A stretch of 64,000 bases of DNA from NCBI RefSeq assembly GCF_009908265.2, contig NZ_JAAATX020000006.1, positions 62,001 through 126,000 of the forward strand, in the 5' to 3' direction. The stretch is from Paragemmobacter amnigenus (GTDB lineage Bacteria; Pseudomonadota; Alphaproteobacteria; Rhodobacterales; Rhodobacteraceae). Shown one piece after another: positions 26,417-34,184 of this stretch (position 1 is the first letter of the stretch; the number at the start of each line of letters is the position of its first letter). Position numbers and translations under genes: made by a program. A model generated the notes under the pieces. The model saw nothing but the letters and a program-made list of their open reading frames with translations, had not been told where the DNA came from and did not search any database.

Positions 26417-27514
26417 ATGAAGAGAAGAACCATCCTGAAGGGCGGCGCGGCGCTGGGCCTCGTCTCGGTCATGGGCGGTCGCATGGCGATGGCGCAGGGG
26501 CTGGAAAAGGTGAAGGCCGGCTTTGTCTATGTCGGCCCGATCGGGGATGGCGGCTGGACCTTCCAGCACCATCAGGGCGCGCTGGCCGTGCAGGAAGCCT
26601 ATGGCGACAAGGTCGAGATCGTGTGGCAGGAAAACGTGCCCGAGGGCGCGGATGCCGAGCGCGTTCTGACGCAGATGGCGCTGTCGGGCTGCAACATCAT
26701 CTTCACGACCTCCTTCGGCTACATGGACCCGACCAATGCGGTGGCGGCCAAGTTCCCCGATGTGAAGTTCGAGCATGCCACCGGCTACAAGCGCGACCAT
26801 GCCAACGTGTCGACCTATAACGCGCGCTTCTACGAAGGCCGCGCGGTGCAGGGCCATATCGCGGGCAAGATGACCAAGACGAACAAGATCGGCTATATCG
26901 GGTCCTTCCCGATCCCTGAGGTCATCATGGGGATCAACAGCTATTACCTGCACGCCAAGAAGGTGAATCCGGACGTCGAGCTGTCGGTGGTCTGGGCCTT
27001 CACCTGGTTCGATCCGGCGAAAGAGGCGGATGCGGCCAAGGCCCTGATCGATCAGGGTGTGGACGTGATCGCGTCGCATACCGATTCCACCGCGCCGCTG
27101 GCCGAGGCCGCAAAGACCAACGGGGCCGTTATCGGCTTTGGTCAGGCGTCGGACATGGCCGATTACAAGCCCAGCCCGCGCGTGTCGTCGATCATCGACA
27201 ACTGGGCGCCCTATTACGTCAAGCGCGTGGGTGCGCTGCTGGATGGCACCTATGAGCAGGCGGATGCATGGGAAGGCATCGCGGGCGGCGAAGTGGAGAT
27301 CGGCGAGATCACCGATGCCGTTCCGGCCGATGTGAGGGCCGAGGCCGAGGCGCTGCGCGATTCCATCGCGGCGGGCACCTACCACCCCTTCACCGGCCCG
27401 ATCAACAAGCAGGACGGTTCCGCATGGCTGGCCGAGGGCCAGACCGCGCCGGATGGCGACCTGCTGGGCATGATGTTCTATGTCGAGGGCATCACGGGCG
27501 AAATCCCGTCCTGA
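26417..27514 (+). CDS. BMP-family substrate-binding protein
   Basis: The periplasmic binding component of the importer. 365 residues from MKRRTILKGGAALGLVSVMGG, a twin-arginine (Tat) signal (RRTILK) followed by a hydrophobic stretch and AMAQ cleavage site. The mature protein begins KVKAGFVYVGPIGDGGWTFQHHQGALAVQ, the BMP (PnrA-like) fold start, and has IGYIGSFPIPEVIMGINSYYLHAKKVNPD. BMP proteins bind purine nucleosides, and the position after xdhABC indicates purines or nucleosides as substrate; exact ligand is inference. A terminator follows directly, marking the end of this operon. Confidence 0.88.
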   Translation: MKRRTILKGGAALGLVSVMGGRMAMAQGLEKVKAGFVYVGPIGDGGWTFQHHQGALAVQEAYGDKVEIVWQENVPEGADAERVLTQMALSGCNIIFTTSFGYMDPTNAVAAKFPDVKFEHATGYKRDHANVSTYNARFYEGRAVQGHIAGKMTKTNKIGYIGSFPIPEVIMGINSYYLHAKKVNPDVELSVVWAFTWFDPAKEADAAKALIDQGVDVIASHTDSTAPLAEAAKTNGAVIGFGQASDMADYKPSPRVSSIIDNWAPYYVKRVGALLDGTYEQADAWEGIAGGEVEIGEITDAVPADVRAEAEALRDSIAAGTYHPFTGPINKQDGSAWLAEGQTAPDGDLLGMMFYVEGITGEIPS

Positions 27515-27533
27515 TTTCTTCGCTGACCGTGTC

Positions 27534-27559
27534 AAAGGCCCGCTCCGGCGGGCCTTTTT
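27534..27559 (+). terminator. Terminator of the xdh-ABC transporter operon
   Basis: Perfect arms AAAGGCCCGC/GCGGGCCTTT with loop TCCG and a TTTTT run, 20 bases after the BMP gene stop. Confidence 0.9.
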
Positions 27560-27586
27560 CGTTGCACGGGGGCGGATCGTCGCAGG

Positions 27587-27600
27587 GTGATTTAGATCAA
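27587..27600 (+). promoter_or_regulatory. FNR/FnrL-type box upstream of sqr
   Basis: GTGAT-TTAG-ATCAA matches the FNR-family consensus TTGAT-N4-ATCAA at 9 of 10 positions, two bases before the SqrR-like operator. It suggests control by oxygen through an FNR/Crp-family regulator. Confidence 0.6.
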
Positions 27601-27601
27601 T

Positions 27602-27623
27602 TACATTCGTATCTTTGAATGTA
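27602..27623 (+). promoter_or_regulatory. SqrR/BigR-type operator upstream of sqr
   Basis: Inverted repeat TACATTC-N8-GAATGTA, containing exactly the ATTC-N8-GAAT pattern described for SqrR/BigR persulfide-sensing ArsR-family repressors. It lies 39 bases before the sqr start. Confidence 0.7.
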
Positions 27624-27661
27624 TTATGCGCGGATGAACCTTTGGAGGGAGGACTATCCGC

Positions 27662-28948
27662 ATGGCGCATGTCGTGGTGTTGGGGGCGGGTCTGGGCGGG
27701 GCCATCATGGCCTATGAACTGCGGGACCAGCTTCGCAAGGAAGACAAGGTCACGGTGGTGACGAAGGACCCGAAATATCACTTCGTCCCGTCCAACCCGT
27801 GGATCGCGGTGGGTTGGCGGCAGCGCGAGGAGATCACGGTCGATCTGGAGCCGACGATGCGGAAGAAGGGGATCGACTTCATCCCCGTCGCGGCGGAAAA
27901 GCTGCACCCCGAGGAAAAGCGCATCGCGCTGGTGAACGGGCAGTCGGTTTCCTACGACTATCTGGTGATCGCGACGGGGCCCGAACTGGCCTTTGACGAG
28001 ATCGAGGGGTTCGGGCCGCATGGCGGCTTCACCCAGTCGGTCTGCCATATCGACCATGCCGAACAGGCCCGCGCGGTGTTCGAGGAGCTGGTGAAGAACC
28101 CCGGCCCCGTCATCATCGGCGCGGCGCAGGGGGCGTCCTGTTTCGGTCCGGCCTATGAATTCCTGTTCATCCTTGAAACCGCGCTGCGGCGGGCCAAGGT
28201 GCGCGACCGCGTGCCGATGACCTTTGTCACGTCGGAGCCTTACATCGGGCATCTGGGGCTGGACGGGGTGGGCGACACCAAGGGTCTGCTGGAATCCGAA
28301 ATGCGGGCCAAGCACATCAAATGGATGACCTCGACCAAGGTGAAGAAGGTCGAGGCGGGCAGGATGACAGTCGAGGAGATCGCGGAGGACGGGTCGTCCA
28401 AGGGAGAGAAGGAATTGCCCTTCGCCTTTTCGATGATGCTGCCCGCCTTCCGGGGGATCAAGCCGGTGTCGGGGATCGAGGGGCTGTCGAACCCGCGCGG
28501 GTTCACCATCGTGGACCGCCACCAGCAGAACCCGAAATACCCAGAAATCTTTGCCGTGGGCGTCTGCGTGGCCATCCCGCCGATGGGGCCGACGCCGGTG
28601 CCGGTGGGCGTACCCAAGACCGGCTTCATGATCGAATCGATGGTGACGGCCACCGCGCACAACATCGGCAATCTGGTGCGCGGCAAGGCGCCCGACCGCG
28701 TGGGCACCTGGAACGCCGTCTGTCTGGCCGATTTCGGGGACGGGGGCGTGGCCTTTGTCGCGCAGCCGCAGATTCCGCCGCGCAACGTCAACTGGTCGTC
28801 CAGCGGCAAGTGGGTGCACATGGCCAAGATCGGCTTTGAAAAGTACTTCATCCGCAAGCTGCGCAAGGGCGTGTCCGAGCCGTTCTATGAAACGCTGGCG
28901 CTCAAGACGCTGGGGATCGACAAATTGAAGGAAACCCATACGGGTTGA
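27662..28948 (+). CDS. sqr: Sulfide:quinone oxidoreductase, type I-like
   Basis: Oxidises sulfide to polysulfide/persulfide and passes electrons to the quinone pool; a membrane-bound FAD protein. 428 residues. FAD-binding GAGLGGAIMAYEL at the start, FVPSNPWIAVGWRQR (41-55), VICATGPELAF-like IATGPELAF (103-111), and the second dinucleotide region GAAQGASCFGPAYEF. The three redox cysteines of the family are present: C128 (QSVCHIDH), C160 (GASCFGPAYE) and C354 (WNAVCLADFGD). The C-terminal KIGFEKYFIRKLRKGVSEPFYE matches the membrane-binding helices of Acidithiobacillus-type SQR. Preceded by FNR- and SqrR-type sites and a GGAGGGAGG ribosome site; followed by a terminator. Confidence 0.9.
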   Translation: MAHVVVLGAGLGGAIMAYELRDQLRKEDKVTVVTKDPKYHFVPSNPWIAVGWRQREEITVDLEPTMRKKGIDFIPVAAEKLHPEEKRIALVNGQSVSYDYLVIATGPELAFDEIEGFGPHGGFTQSVCHIDHAEQARAVFEELVKNPGPVIIGAAQGASCFGPAYEFLFILETALRRAKVRDRVPMTFVTSEPYIGHLGLDGVGDTKGLLESEMRAKHIKWMTSTKVKKVEAGRMTVEEIAEDGSSKGEKELPFAFSMMLPAFRGIKPVSGIEGLSNPRGFTIVDRHQQNPKYPEIFAVGVCVAIPPMGPTPVPVGVPKTGFMIESMVTATAHNIGNLVRGKAPDRVGTWNAVCLADFGDGGVAFVAQPQIPPRNVNWSSSGKWVHMAKIGFEKYFIRKLRKGVSEPFYETLALKTLGIDKLKETHTG

Positions 28949-28961
28949 CCTGACAGAGTGA

Positions 28962-28991
28962 CGCGGGCCGCAGGTCATTCTGCGGCCCGCG
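28962..28991 (+). terminator. Terminator of sqr
   Basis: Arms CGCGGGCCGCAG/CTGCGGCCCGCG (12 bases) with loop GTCATT and a short CCTTT tail, 14 bases after the sqr stop. Confidence 0.65.
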
Positions 28992-29029
28992 CCTTTCCAA
29001 GCGGGCCGCGCCGTGGCAGGGTCGCGCCC

Positions 29030-29938
29030 ATGATGACGAACCCTTCCCTTGCCTTCGGCTGCATGCAGTTCGGCGGGCGCGCCGATGCGGCCGCGTCGCG
29101 CGCGATGTATGACGCGGCGCGGGCGGCGGGGATCGTGCAGTTCGACACGGCGCATGGCTATACCGATGGCGCGTCCGAGCGGCTGCTGGGGCAGTTCGCG
29201 CGGGGCGACGATGCGGTGCGGATCGCCACCAAGGTGGGCTATGACGGCGGCGCGGGGCGGGCCAACCTGACCGCGCAGTTCGAGACGAGCCTGCGGCGGC
29301 TGGGGGTCGAGGGGGTCGATCTGCTGTATCTGCACCGCTTCGATCCTGCGACCTCGCTGGAGGAATGGATCGGCCTGTTTGTGGAATGGCAGCATCAGGG
29401 CCGCATCGCGCGGATCGGCGTGTCGAATTTCGCGGCCTGGCAAGTGATGAAGGTGCAGGCGGTGGCCGCGCGCTTTGGCAGCCGGATCGACGTGATCCAG
29501 CCGATGTACAATCTGGTGAAGCGACAGGTCGAGGTGGAGATCCTGCCCATGTGCGCCGATCAGGGGATCGAGGTGCAGGCCTATTCGCCGCTGGGCGGAG
29601 GGTTGCTGACCGGGAAATATGCCGCCGGTCAGGGCGGGCGACTGGTGGAGGATACGCGCTATGCCGCGCGCTATGCCCCGCCCGCGATGCATGCGGCGGC
29701 AGATGGACTGGCACGGATCGCGGAGGAGATCGGTGTCGATCCTGCGACGCTGGCCGTCGCATGGGTCATGTCCTGCCCCATCGCGCCCGTGATACCGCTG
29801 ATATCGGCACGGGACGCGGCGCAGTTGCGCCCGTCGCTGGCGGCCAGGGATTTCGCGATGGATGCGGAGCTGCGGGCGCGCCTTTCGGCGCTCTATCCCG
29901 CGCCGCCGCCCGCGACGGACAGGATCGAGGAAGCATGA
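29030..29938 (+). CDS. Aldo/keto reductase
   Basis: A 302-residue NADPH-dependent TIM-barrel oxidoreductase. Motifs: FDTAHGYTDGASERLLGQF with the catalytic Asp and Tyr, RIATKVGYDG with the catalytic Lys, VDLLYLHRFDP (the His), GRIARIGVSNFAAWQV and AYSPLGGGLLTGKY. It is closest to the yeast-type AKR/YajO-Tas group; substrate unknown. Two ATGs in tandem (29030 and 29033) are both possible starts. Its stop overlaps the next ATG by four bases (ATGA), so it forms a pair with the DauA-like oxidase, and both could act on an amino-acid derived carbonyl. Confidence 0.82.
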   Translation: MMTNPSLAFGCMQFGGRADAAASRAMYDAARAAGIVQFDTAHGYTDGASERLLGQFARGDDAVRIATKVGYDGGAGRANLTAQFETSLRRLGVEGVDLLYLHRFDPATSLEEWIGLFVEWQHQGRIARIGVSNFAAWQVMKVQAVAARFGSRIDVIQPMYNLVKRQVEVEILPMCADQGIEVQAYSPLGGGLLTGKYAAGQGGRLVEDTRYAARYAPPAMHAAADGLARIAEEIGVDPATLAVAWVMSCPIAPVIPLISARDAAQLRPSLAARDFAMDAELRARLSALYPAPPPATDRIEEA

Positions 29939-31008
29939 GCGATTTTCTGGTGATCGGCGGCGGCATCGGCGGCATCTCGGCGGCGGCGCGGCTGTCGGAA
30001 CTTGGCTCTGTCACCGTGCTGGAGGCGGAGGGGGCGCTGGCGCACCATGCCTCGGGCCGGTCGGCGGCGCTGTATGAGCCGCGCTATGGCGCGCCTGCGG
30101 TGGTGGAATTGTCGCTGGCGTCAGAGGCGCATTTCCGCGCGACGGAAAACATCCTGTCCCCGCGCGGGTTGATGAGCGTGGCAAAGGCCGACCAGCGCGC
30201 CGAATTCGACGCCGAGGTGCGGGATTTCCAGCTGGAGGTCGTGTCGGTCGACGAAGCGCGGGCGGTGGTGCCGGTGCTGAACCCGGATGTGGTGGCCTTT
30301 GCCGCCGTGGCGGATCATGCCTGGGACATCGACACGGACCTTCTGTTGCAGGGTTTTGCGCGCGAGGCGAAGGGGCGCGGGGCGCAGATCGTCACGGGCG
30401 CGCGGGTGACGGCCATCGCGCGGGGCGGCGAAGGCTGGGTCGTGCAGTCGGCGGCGGGGGAGTTCACGGGCCGCGTTCTGGTCAATGCGGCGGGGGCCTG
30501 GGTGGATCAGGTGGCGGTGATGGCGGGGGTGCGTCCGCTGGGCTTTACCCCCAACCGGCGGTCCATGGCGCGGATACCGGCGCCGGGCGGTCTGGATATC
30601 AGCCGCTGGCCCATGATCTTTGGCGCGGGCGAGGCGTGGTATGCCAAGCCCGATGCGGGCGCGCTGATCGTGTCGCCGGCGGAAGAGCACCCGCAGGAAC
30701 CGCATGACGCATGGGCCGATGACATGGTGCTGGCCGAAGGGCTGGCGCGGTACGAAGAGATGGTGACGGAACCCGTGACGCGGCTGATTTCCAACTGGGC
30801 GGGCCTGCGGACATTCGCGCCGGACCGCGTGCTGGTGATCGGGCGCGACGCGCGCGAGGCGGATTTCTTCTGGCTGGCGGGTCAGGGGGGATACGGGTTC
30901 CAGACCTGCCCCGCGGCAAGCCTTCTGGCCGCCGACCTGATCGGCGGGCGGGCGACGGACCTGTCGGACGGGCTGGTTGCCGCGCTGGACCCCGCGCGGT
31001 TCGGATAA
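29935..31008 (+). CDS. FAD-dependent oxidoreductase, DauA-like
   Basis: 357 residues, an amine/amino-acid oxidase of the DAO family. FLVIGGGIGGISAAARL is the FAD Rossmann start; HHASGRSAALYEPRYGAP, VLVNAAGAWVDQVAVMAGVRPLGFTPNRRS, WAGLRTFAPDRVLVIGRD and FFWLAGQGGYGFQTCPA follow in the order seen in Pseudomonas D-arginine dehydrogenase DauA. That suggests oxidative deamination of a D-amino acid, with the aldo/keto reductase upstream; the substrate is not certain. It overlaps the upstream gene by four bases. Confidence 0.78.
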   Translation: MSDFLVIGGGIGGISAAARLSELGSVTVLEAEGALAHHASGRSAALYEPRYGAPAVVELSLASEAHFRATENILSPRGLMSVAKADQRAEFDAEVRDFQLEVVSVDEARAVVPVLNPDVVAFAAVADHAWDIDTDLLLQGFAREAKGRGAQIVTGARVTAIARGGEGWVVQSAAGEFTGRVLVNAAGAWVDQVAVMAGVRPLGFTPNRRSMARIPAPGGLDISRWPMIFGAGEAWYAKPDAGALIVSPAEEHPQEPHDAWADDMVLAEGLARYEEMVTEPVTRLISNWAGLRTFAPDRVLVIGRDAREADFFWLAGQGGYGFQTCPAASLLAADLIGGRATDLSDGLVAALDPARFG

Positions 31009-31011
31009 CAT

Positions 31012-31027
31012 ATTCCTTTTTATGAAT
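31012..31027 (+). promoter_or_regulatory. SqrR/BigR-type operator upstream of AhpD-like gene
   Basis: ATTC-CTTTTTAT-GAAT, the same ATTC-N8-GAAT pattern as upstream of sqr, starting 3 bases after the previous stop and 90 bases before the AhpD-like start. Confidence 0.6.
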
Positions 31028-31032
31028 TCGTT

Positions 31033-31046
31033 TTGACCCAGATCAA
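31033..31046 (+). promoter_or_regulatory. FNR/FnrL-type box upstream of AhpD-like gene
   Basis: TTGAC-CCAG-ATCAA, 9 of 10 positions of the FNR-family consensus, five bases after the SqrR-type operator and 55 bases before the start codon. Confidence 0.65.
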
Positions 31047-31101
31047 GGCGGGGCATCTGTGCCCTGCCCTATCGGTGGCCCGTCAGAAGAAGGGCTTACC
31101 G

Positions 31102-31455
31102 ATGGGTTACAAGGCGAAGATCGCGGATATGCGCGGCGAGATCCGCGCGATGAACAAGCTGATCCCCGAGGCGGCGGCGGGCTTCGCCACGCTGTCAAAG
31201 GCGGTGAAGGAAAACGGGCCGCTGTCCTTCAAGGAAAAGGAATATGTGGCGCTGGCCATCGCCATCAGCCAGCGCTGCGAGCCTTGCATCAATTTCCATG
31301 TCGAGGCGCTGATGAAATCCGGCGCCACGCGCGAGGAGCTGGGCGATGTCCTGTCCATGTCGATCCAGATGGGCGGCGGGCCCGCGCTGATGTATGCGGC
31401 CCATGCGCTGGCCTGCTGGGACGAGCTGGCGGCGCCTGCGGTGGCGGCGGAATAG
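31102..31455 (+). CDS. AhpD-like carboxymuconolactone decarboxylase family
   Basis: A 117-residue protein of the CMD/AhpD fold, usually a trimer or hexamer. It carries the AhpD redox motif in LSFKEKEYVALAIAISQRCEPCINFHVEALMKSGAT: a Glu, a CxxC pair (CEPC) and the following His. AhpD-type proteins use the CxxC for peroxide or disulfide reduction. Its promoter region has the same operator pair as sqr, so it may belong to the sulfide/persulfide response; that link is inference. The start at MGYKAKIADMRG follows an AAGGG site. The GH25 gene follows after 40 bases. Confidence 0.8.
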   Translation: MGYKAKIADMRGEIRAMNKLIPEAAAGFATLSKAVKENGPLSFKEKEYVALAIAISQRCEPCINFHVEALMKSGATREELGDVLSMSIQMGGGPALMYAAHALACWDELAAPAVAAE

Positions 31456-31495
31456 CGCGCGCACCCGCGCAAAGGGGCGTGACAGGGAACGGCGG

Positions 31496-32308
31496 ATGGG
31501 CCAGCATCGGCCCATCATGCTGCGCCTCGTCCCGTTCCTCTTCGCCCTGATGCTTGCCGCCTGCGGCGGGCGCGCGCCCGCCCCGATGGATACGGGCGCG
31601 ATCCCTGCGCCGCCCGTGAACCGCCCGAATTTCGGGGATGCCGACCCCGCGAGCTTTGGTCGCAACGGACCGGAGGACCACCCCGTCCACGGCATCGACC
31701 TTGCGCGGTTCCAGACGGATGTGGACTGGCGGCAGGCGCGGGCGAACGGCGTGAGCTTCGCCTTCATCAAGGCGACAGAGGGCGGCGATCTGGTCGACCC
31801 GATGTTCCGCGACCACTGGCGCGGCGCGGGACGGGCGGGCGTGCCGCGCGGAGCCTATCATTTCTTCTACCACTGCCGCCCCGCGGCGGAACAGGCCGCC
31901 TTCTACATCCGCACCGTGCCGCGCGTGGCGGGCAGCCTGCCGCCGGTGCTGGACATGGAATGGACGCCCTTCTCGCCCACCTGCACCATCCGCCGCGCGC
32001 CCGATGTGATCCGCTCCGAGGCGCGGATATTCCTCGACATCGTCGAGGCGCATTACGGCAAGCGGCCGATCATCTATTCCACGGTGGATTTCTACCGCGA
32101 GAACCAGATGTGGAAGGTCGGCAACTACCCGTTCTGGCTGCGCTCGGTCGCCGCCCATCCGGACGAGGTCTATGGCGGGCGGCACTGGACCTTCTGGCAA
32201 TACACCTCGACCGGCCTGATCCCCGGCATCGCCGGAGAGGTGGATATCAACGTCTTCGACGGCAGCCGCGAGGATTGGGCGCGCTGGCTGGCGGCACATG
32301 CGGGCTGA
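31496..32308 (+). CDS. GH25-family lysozyme-like lipoprotein
   Basis: A 270-residue exported protein. The N-terminus has a signal with lipobox LAAC (Cys23), so it is probably a lipoprotein; a second ATG at residue 8 (MLRLVPFL) could be the true start. The glycoside hydrolase family 25 (muramidase) domain begins near residue 63: GIDLARFQTDVDW with D68, SFAFIKATEGG, GAYHFFYHC, and the catalytic pair D153/E155 in VLDMEW, then IYSTVDFYREN and FWQYTSTGLIPGI. It should cleave peptidoglycan between MurNAc and GlcNAc. Its stop directly abuts the stop of the chemoreceptor gene on the other strand. Confidence 0.88.
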   Translation: MGQHRPIMLRLVPFLFALMLAACGGRAPAPMDTGAIPAPPVNRPNFGDADPASFGRNGPEDHPVHGIDLARFQTDVDWRQARANGVSFAFIKATEGGDLVDPMFRDHWRGAGRAGVPRGAYHFFYHCRPAAEQAAFYIRTVPRVAGSLPPVLDMEWTPFSPTCTIRRAPDVIRSEARIFLDIVEAHYGKRPIIYSTVDFYRENQMWKVGNYPFWLRSVAAHPDEVYGGRHWTFWQYTSTGLIPGIAGEVDINVFDGSREDWARWLAAHAG

Positions 32309-32318
32309 CTAGGCCCGC
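32300..32318. terminator. Hairpin holding both convergent stop codons
   Basis: Arms GCGGGC/GCCCGC with the loop TGACTAG. The loop contains the plus-strand TGA of the GH25 gene and the minus-strand TAG (CTA) of the chemoreceptor gene. Short and without T-runs, so termination is only a suggestion. Confidence 0.4.
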
Positions 32319-34042
32319 CGCGCCACCTTGGCCGCATCGATGCCTGCGCCGGCGAGCATCGCGCTGATCTGCTGCATGAGCTCGGCGGGCATGCCGGACA
32401 GGTCCAGCGTGCCGTCGGCCATGCGGGCGGGGGCGCGCAGGCGGAAGCGGGCGATGGCGGCGCGCATCGCCTCGGACGAGGATTGCAATTCGGCGGCACC
32501 TGCGGCGAGCTGTTCTGCCTGACCGCTGGTCGCGGTGGCGGAATTCGCCACCTCGCCGATGGAGGTGGTGATCTGCGCAACGGCGCGGGCCTGTTCGTCG
32601 CCCGAGGAGGCGATGGAGGAGACGAGGGTTTCCACCTCGGCGATGTCATGGGCGATGCGGTCGAAGGCGCGGCGGGTGTCGTCGGCGATCGACACGCCGG
32701 ACGCCACACGCTGCGCCGCATCCTCGATCAGGTCGCCGCTTTCGCGCGCGGCACGGGCCGAGCGTCCGGCAAGGTTGCGCACCTCTTGCGCCACGACGGC
32801 GAAGCCACGGCCATACTGGCCTGCGCGCGCGGCCTCGACCGCGGCGTTCAGGGCCAGAAGGTTGGTCTGGAAGGCGATCTCGTCGATGACCTTGATGATC
32901 TTGGCGATGTCGTCCGACGAGGTGCGGATCGCCTCCATCGCCTGCACCATACCGATGACCTTTTCGCGCCCCTCGGTCGTGGCGTTCGAGGCGGAAGAGG
33001 CGCGGTGGCTGGCCAGTTTGGCCGAGCTGGCATTGGCGCGGACCTGCGCGTCGGTCTCTTCGGCCGAGGCGGAAATCTCGTCGACCGAGGTGCTGGCCAC
33101 CTGTGCATTGTCGGCCAGCATCTGCGCGCTGGAGGCGATCTGTTCGATGGTCGCCGTGACCTGCGTCACCTGTTCGCCGATCTCGTGGAAGGTGGCGTTC
33201 AGTCCCTCATAGGCGCGCCCGAAGGCGTCGGCGATCTGGCGGAATTCCCCGGGGAAGGTGTCGGGGCGGATGTCGCGGTCCAGGCGGCCCTCGACGATGT
33301 CGATCGACATCGCCTCGATCTCTCCGATCGTGCGGCGGAAGGTGTCGCGGATGCTGTCCATCGCCTCGTTGATGAAGACGCGGTCGCCGGTGAAGCGTTC
33401 GAGCGGATGGTCGAAGTCGCCGCGCGCGAAGGCCTCGGCGCAGGTGATGATCTTGCGCTTGGTCGAGATGTGATCGCGGACCATCTGGTTCACCCGCGCG
33501 ACAAGGTCGCCGAAGATCGGGTTGAACAGGGTTTCATCCATGTAGTCGTGGATCTTGCCCGCCTTGTGCGCGGCGGACATGCGCGACAGCTCGGCCATCA
33601 GGCGGTCGATCTGCTGCGTGTTCTCCTCGAGCGCGGTGAGGTCCTGCCATTCGACGAAAAGACCCACCGTGCGGCCGGTCGCGTCGTGATGCGGGATCGC
33701 GCGGAAGGCCAGACGGCGGCCGCCCACGGTGAATTTGCCGTCATGCGGTTTGGCAAGGTCGGCCATCAGGCGGCGCTGGTAGGCGGGATTCTTGTGGAAC
33801 AGGTCGATGGATTTGCCCACCACCTCGCGCGCGGTGAAATGCGGCAGGTCGCGGCGGATCTCCTCCTCGATCGCCTCGAACATGCGATAGGCGGCCTCGT
33901 TCACGAAGCGGACGACCATGTCGGTGTCGGCCACCATCACGGGGTTGGACAGATGGTCCAGCACCGCCATCGGATTGAAACGGGCGGAAAAGGTCGCGAG
34001 TTCTTCATGAGGGAGGGAGGAATCGGTCACCGCTTGAGTCAT
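32309..34042 (-). CDS. Soluble PAS-containing methyl-accepting chemotaxis protein
   Basis: 577 residues with no membrane segment, so a cytosolic chemoreceptor. Residues about 27-140 are a PAS domain ([21 protein letters not shown] ... [31 protein letters not shown]). A helical linker with HAMP-like repeats follows ([29 protein letters not shown]), then the signalling domain with the CheA/CheW-binding tip [44 protein letters not shown]. It should sense an internal signal, possibly redox or a small molecule bound by PAS, and modulate CheA. It is alone here, without che genes. Confidence 0.92.
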   Translation of the reverse strand: MTQAVTDSSLPHEELATFSARFNPMAVLDHLSNPVMVADTDMVVRFVNEAAYRMFEAIEEEIRRDLPHFTAREVVGKSIDLFHKNPAYQRRLMADLAKPHDGKFTVGGRRLAFRAIPHHDATGRTVGLFVEWQDLTALEENTQQIDRLMAELSRMSAAHKAGKIHDYMDETLFNPIFGDLVARVNQMVRDHISTKRKIITCAEAFARGDFDHPLERFTGDRVFINEAMDSIRDTFRRTIGEIEAMSIDIVEGRLDRDIRPDTFPGEFRQIADAFGRAYEGLNATFHEIGEQVTQVTATIEQIASSAQMLADNAQVASTSVDEISASAEETDAQVRANASSAKLASHRASSASNATTEGREKVIGMVQAMEAIRTSSDDIAKIIKVIDEIAFQTNLLALNAAVEAARAGQYGRGFAVVAQEVRNLAGRSARAARESGDLIEDAAQRVASGVSIADDTRRAFDRIAHDIAEVETLVSSIASSGDEQARAVAQITTSIGEVANSATATSGQAEQLAAGAAELQSSSEAMRAAIARFRLRAPARMADGTLDLSGMPAELMQQISAMLAGAGIDAAKVARRA

Positions 34043-34134
34043 CGTTACGTCCTGTCATTCGCGTTGCGGGATCAGCAGATCCCCCTTCGGCAAGGAGAAA
34101 CGGCCGAAAATCCGCGTTGTTGAATGCAGGCATG

Positions 34135-34166
34135 AAAAAAGGGCCGGCAGCATGTGCCACCGGCCC
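34135..34166 (-). terminator. Terminator of the DMGDH-like gene
   Basis: On the minus strand GGGCCGG...CCGGCCC (with inner GGCA/TGCC pairing) followed by TTTTTT, 19 bases beyond the stop of the 832-residue oxidoreductase. Confidence 0.9.
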
Positions 34167-34184
34167 CCGTAAAGCTCGCCGCTC

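Noticed and set aside
28962-28991. The hairpin after sqr as another dispersed repeat copy
   Set aside because: Its arms CGCGGGCCGCAG have no relation to the G-run repeats, and its position and T-tail fit a terminator.
26291-29692. A 1133-codon minus-strand frame across the BMP and sqr genes
   Set aside because: Antisense to well supported genes and with Arg/His-rich low-complexity composition; a shadow of codon bias.
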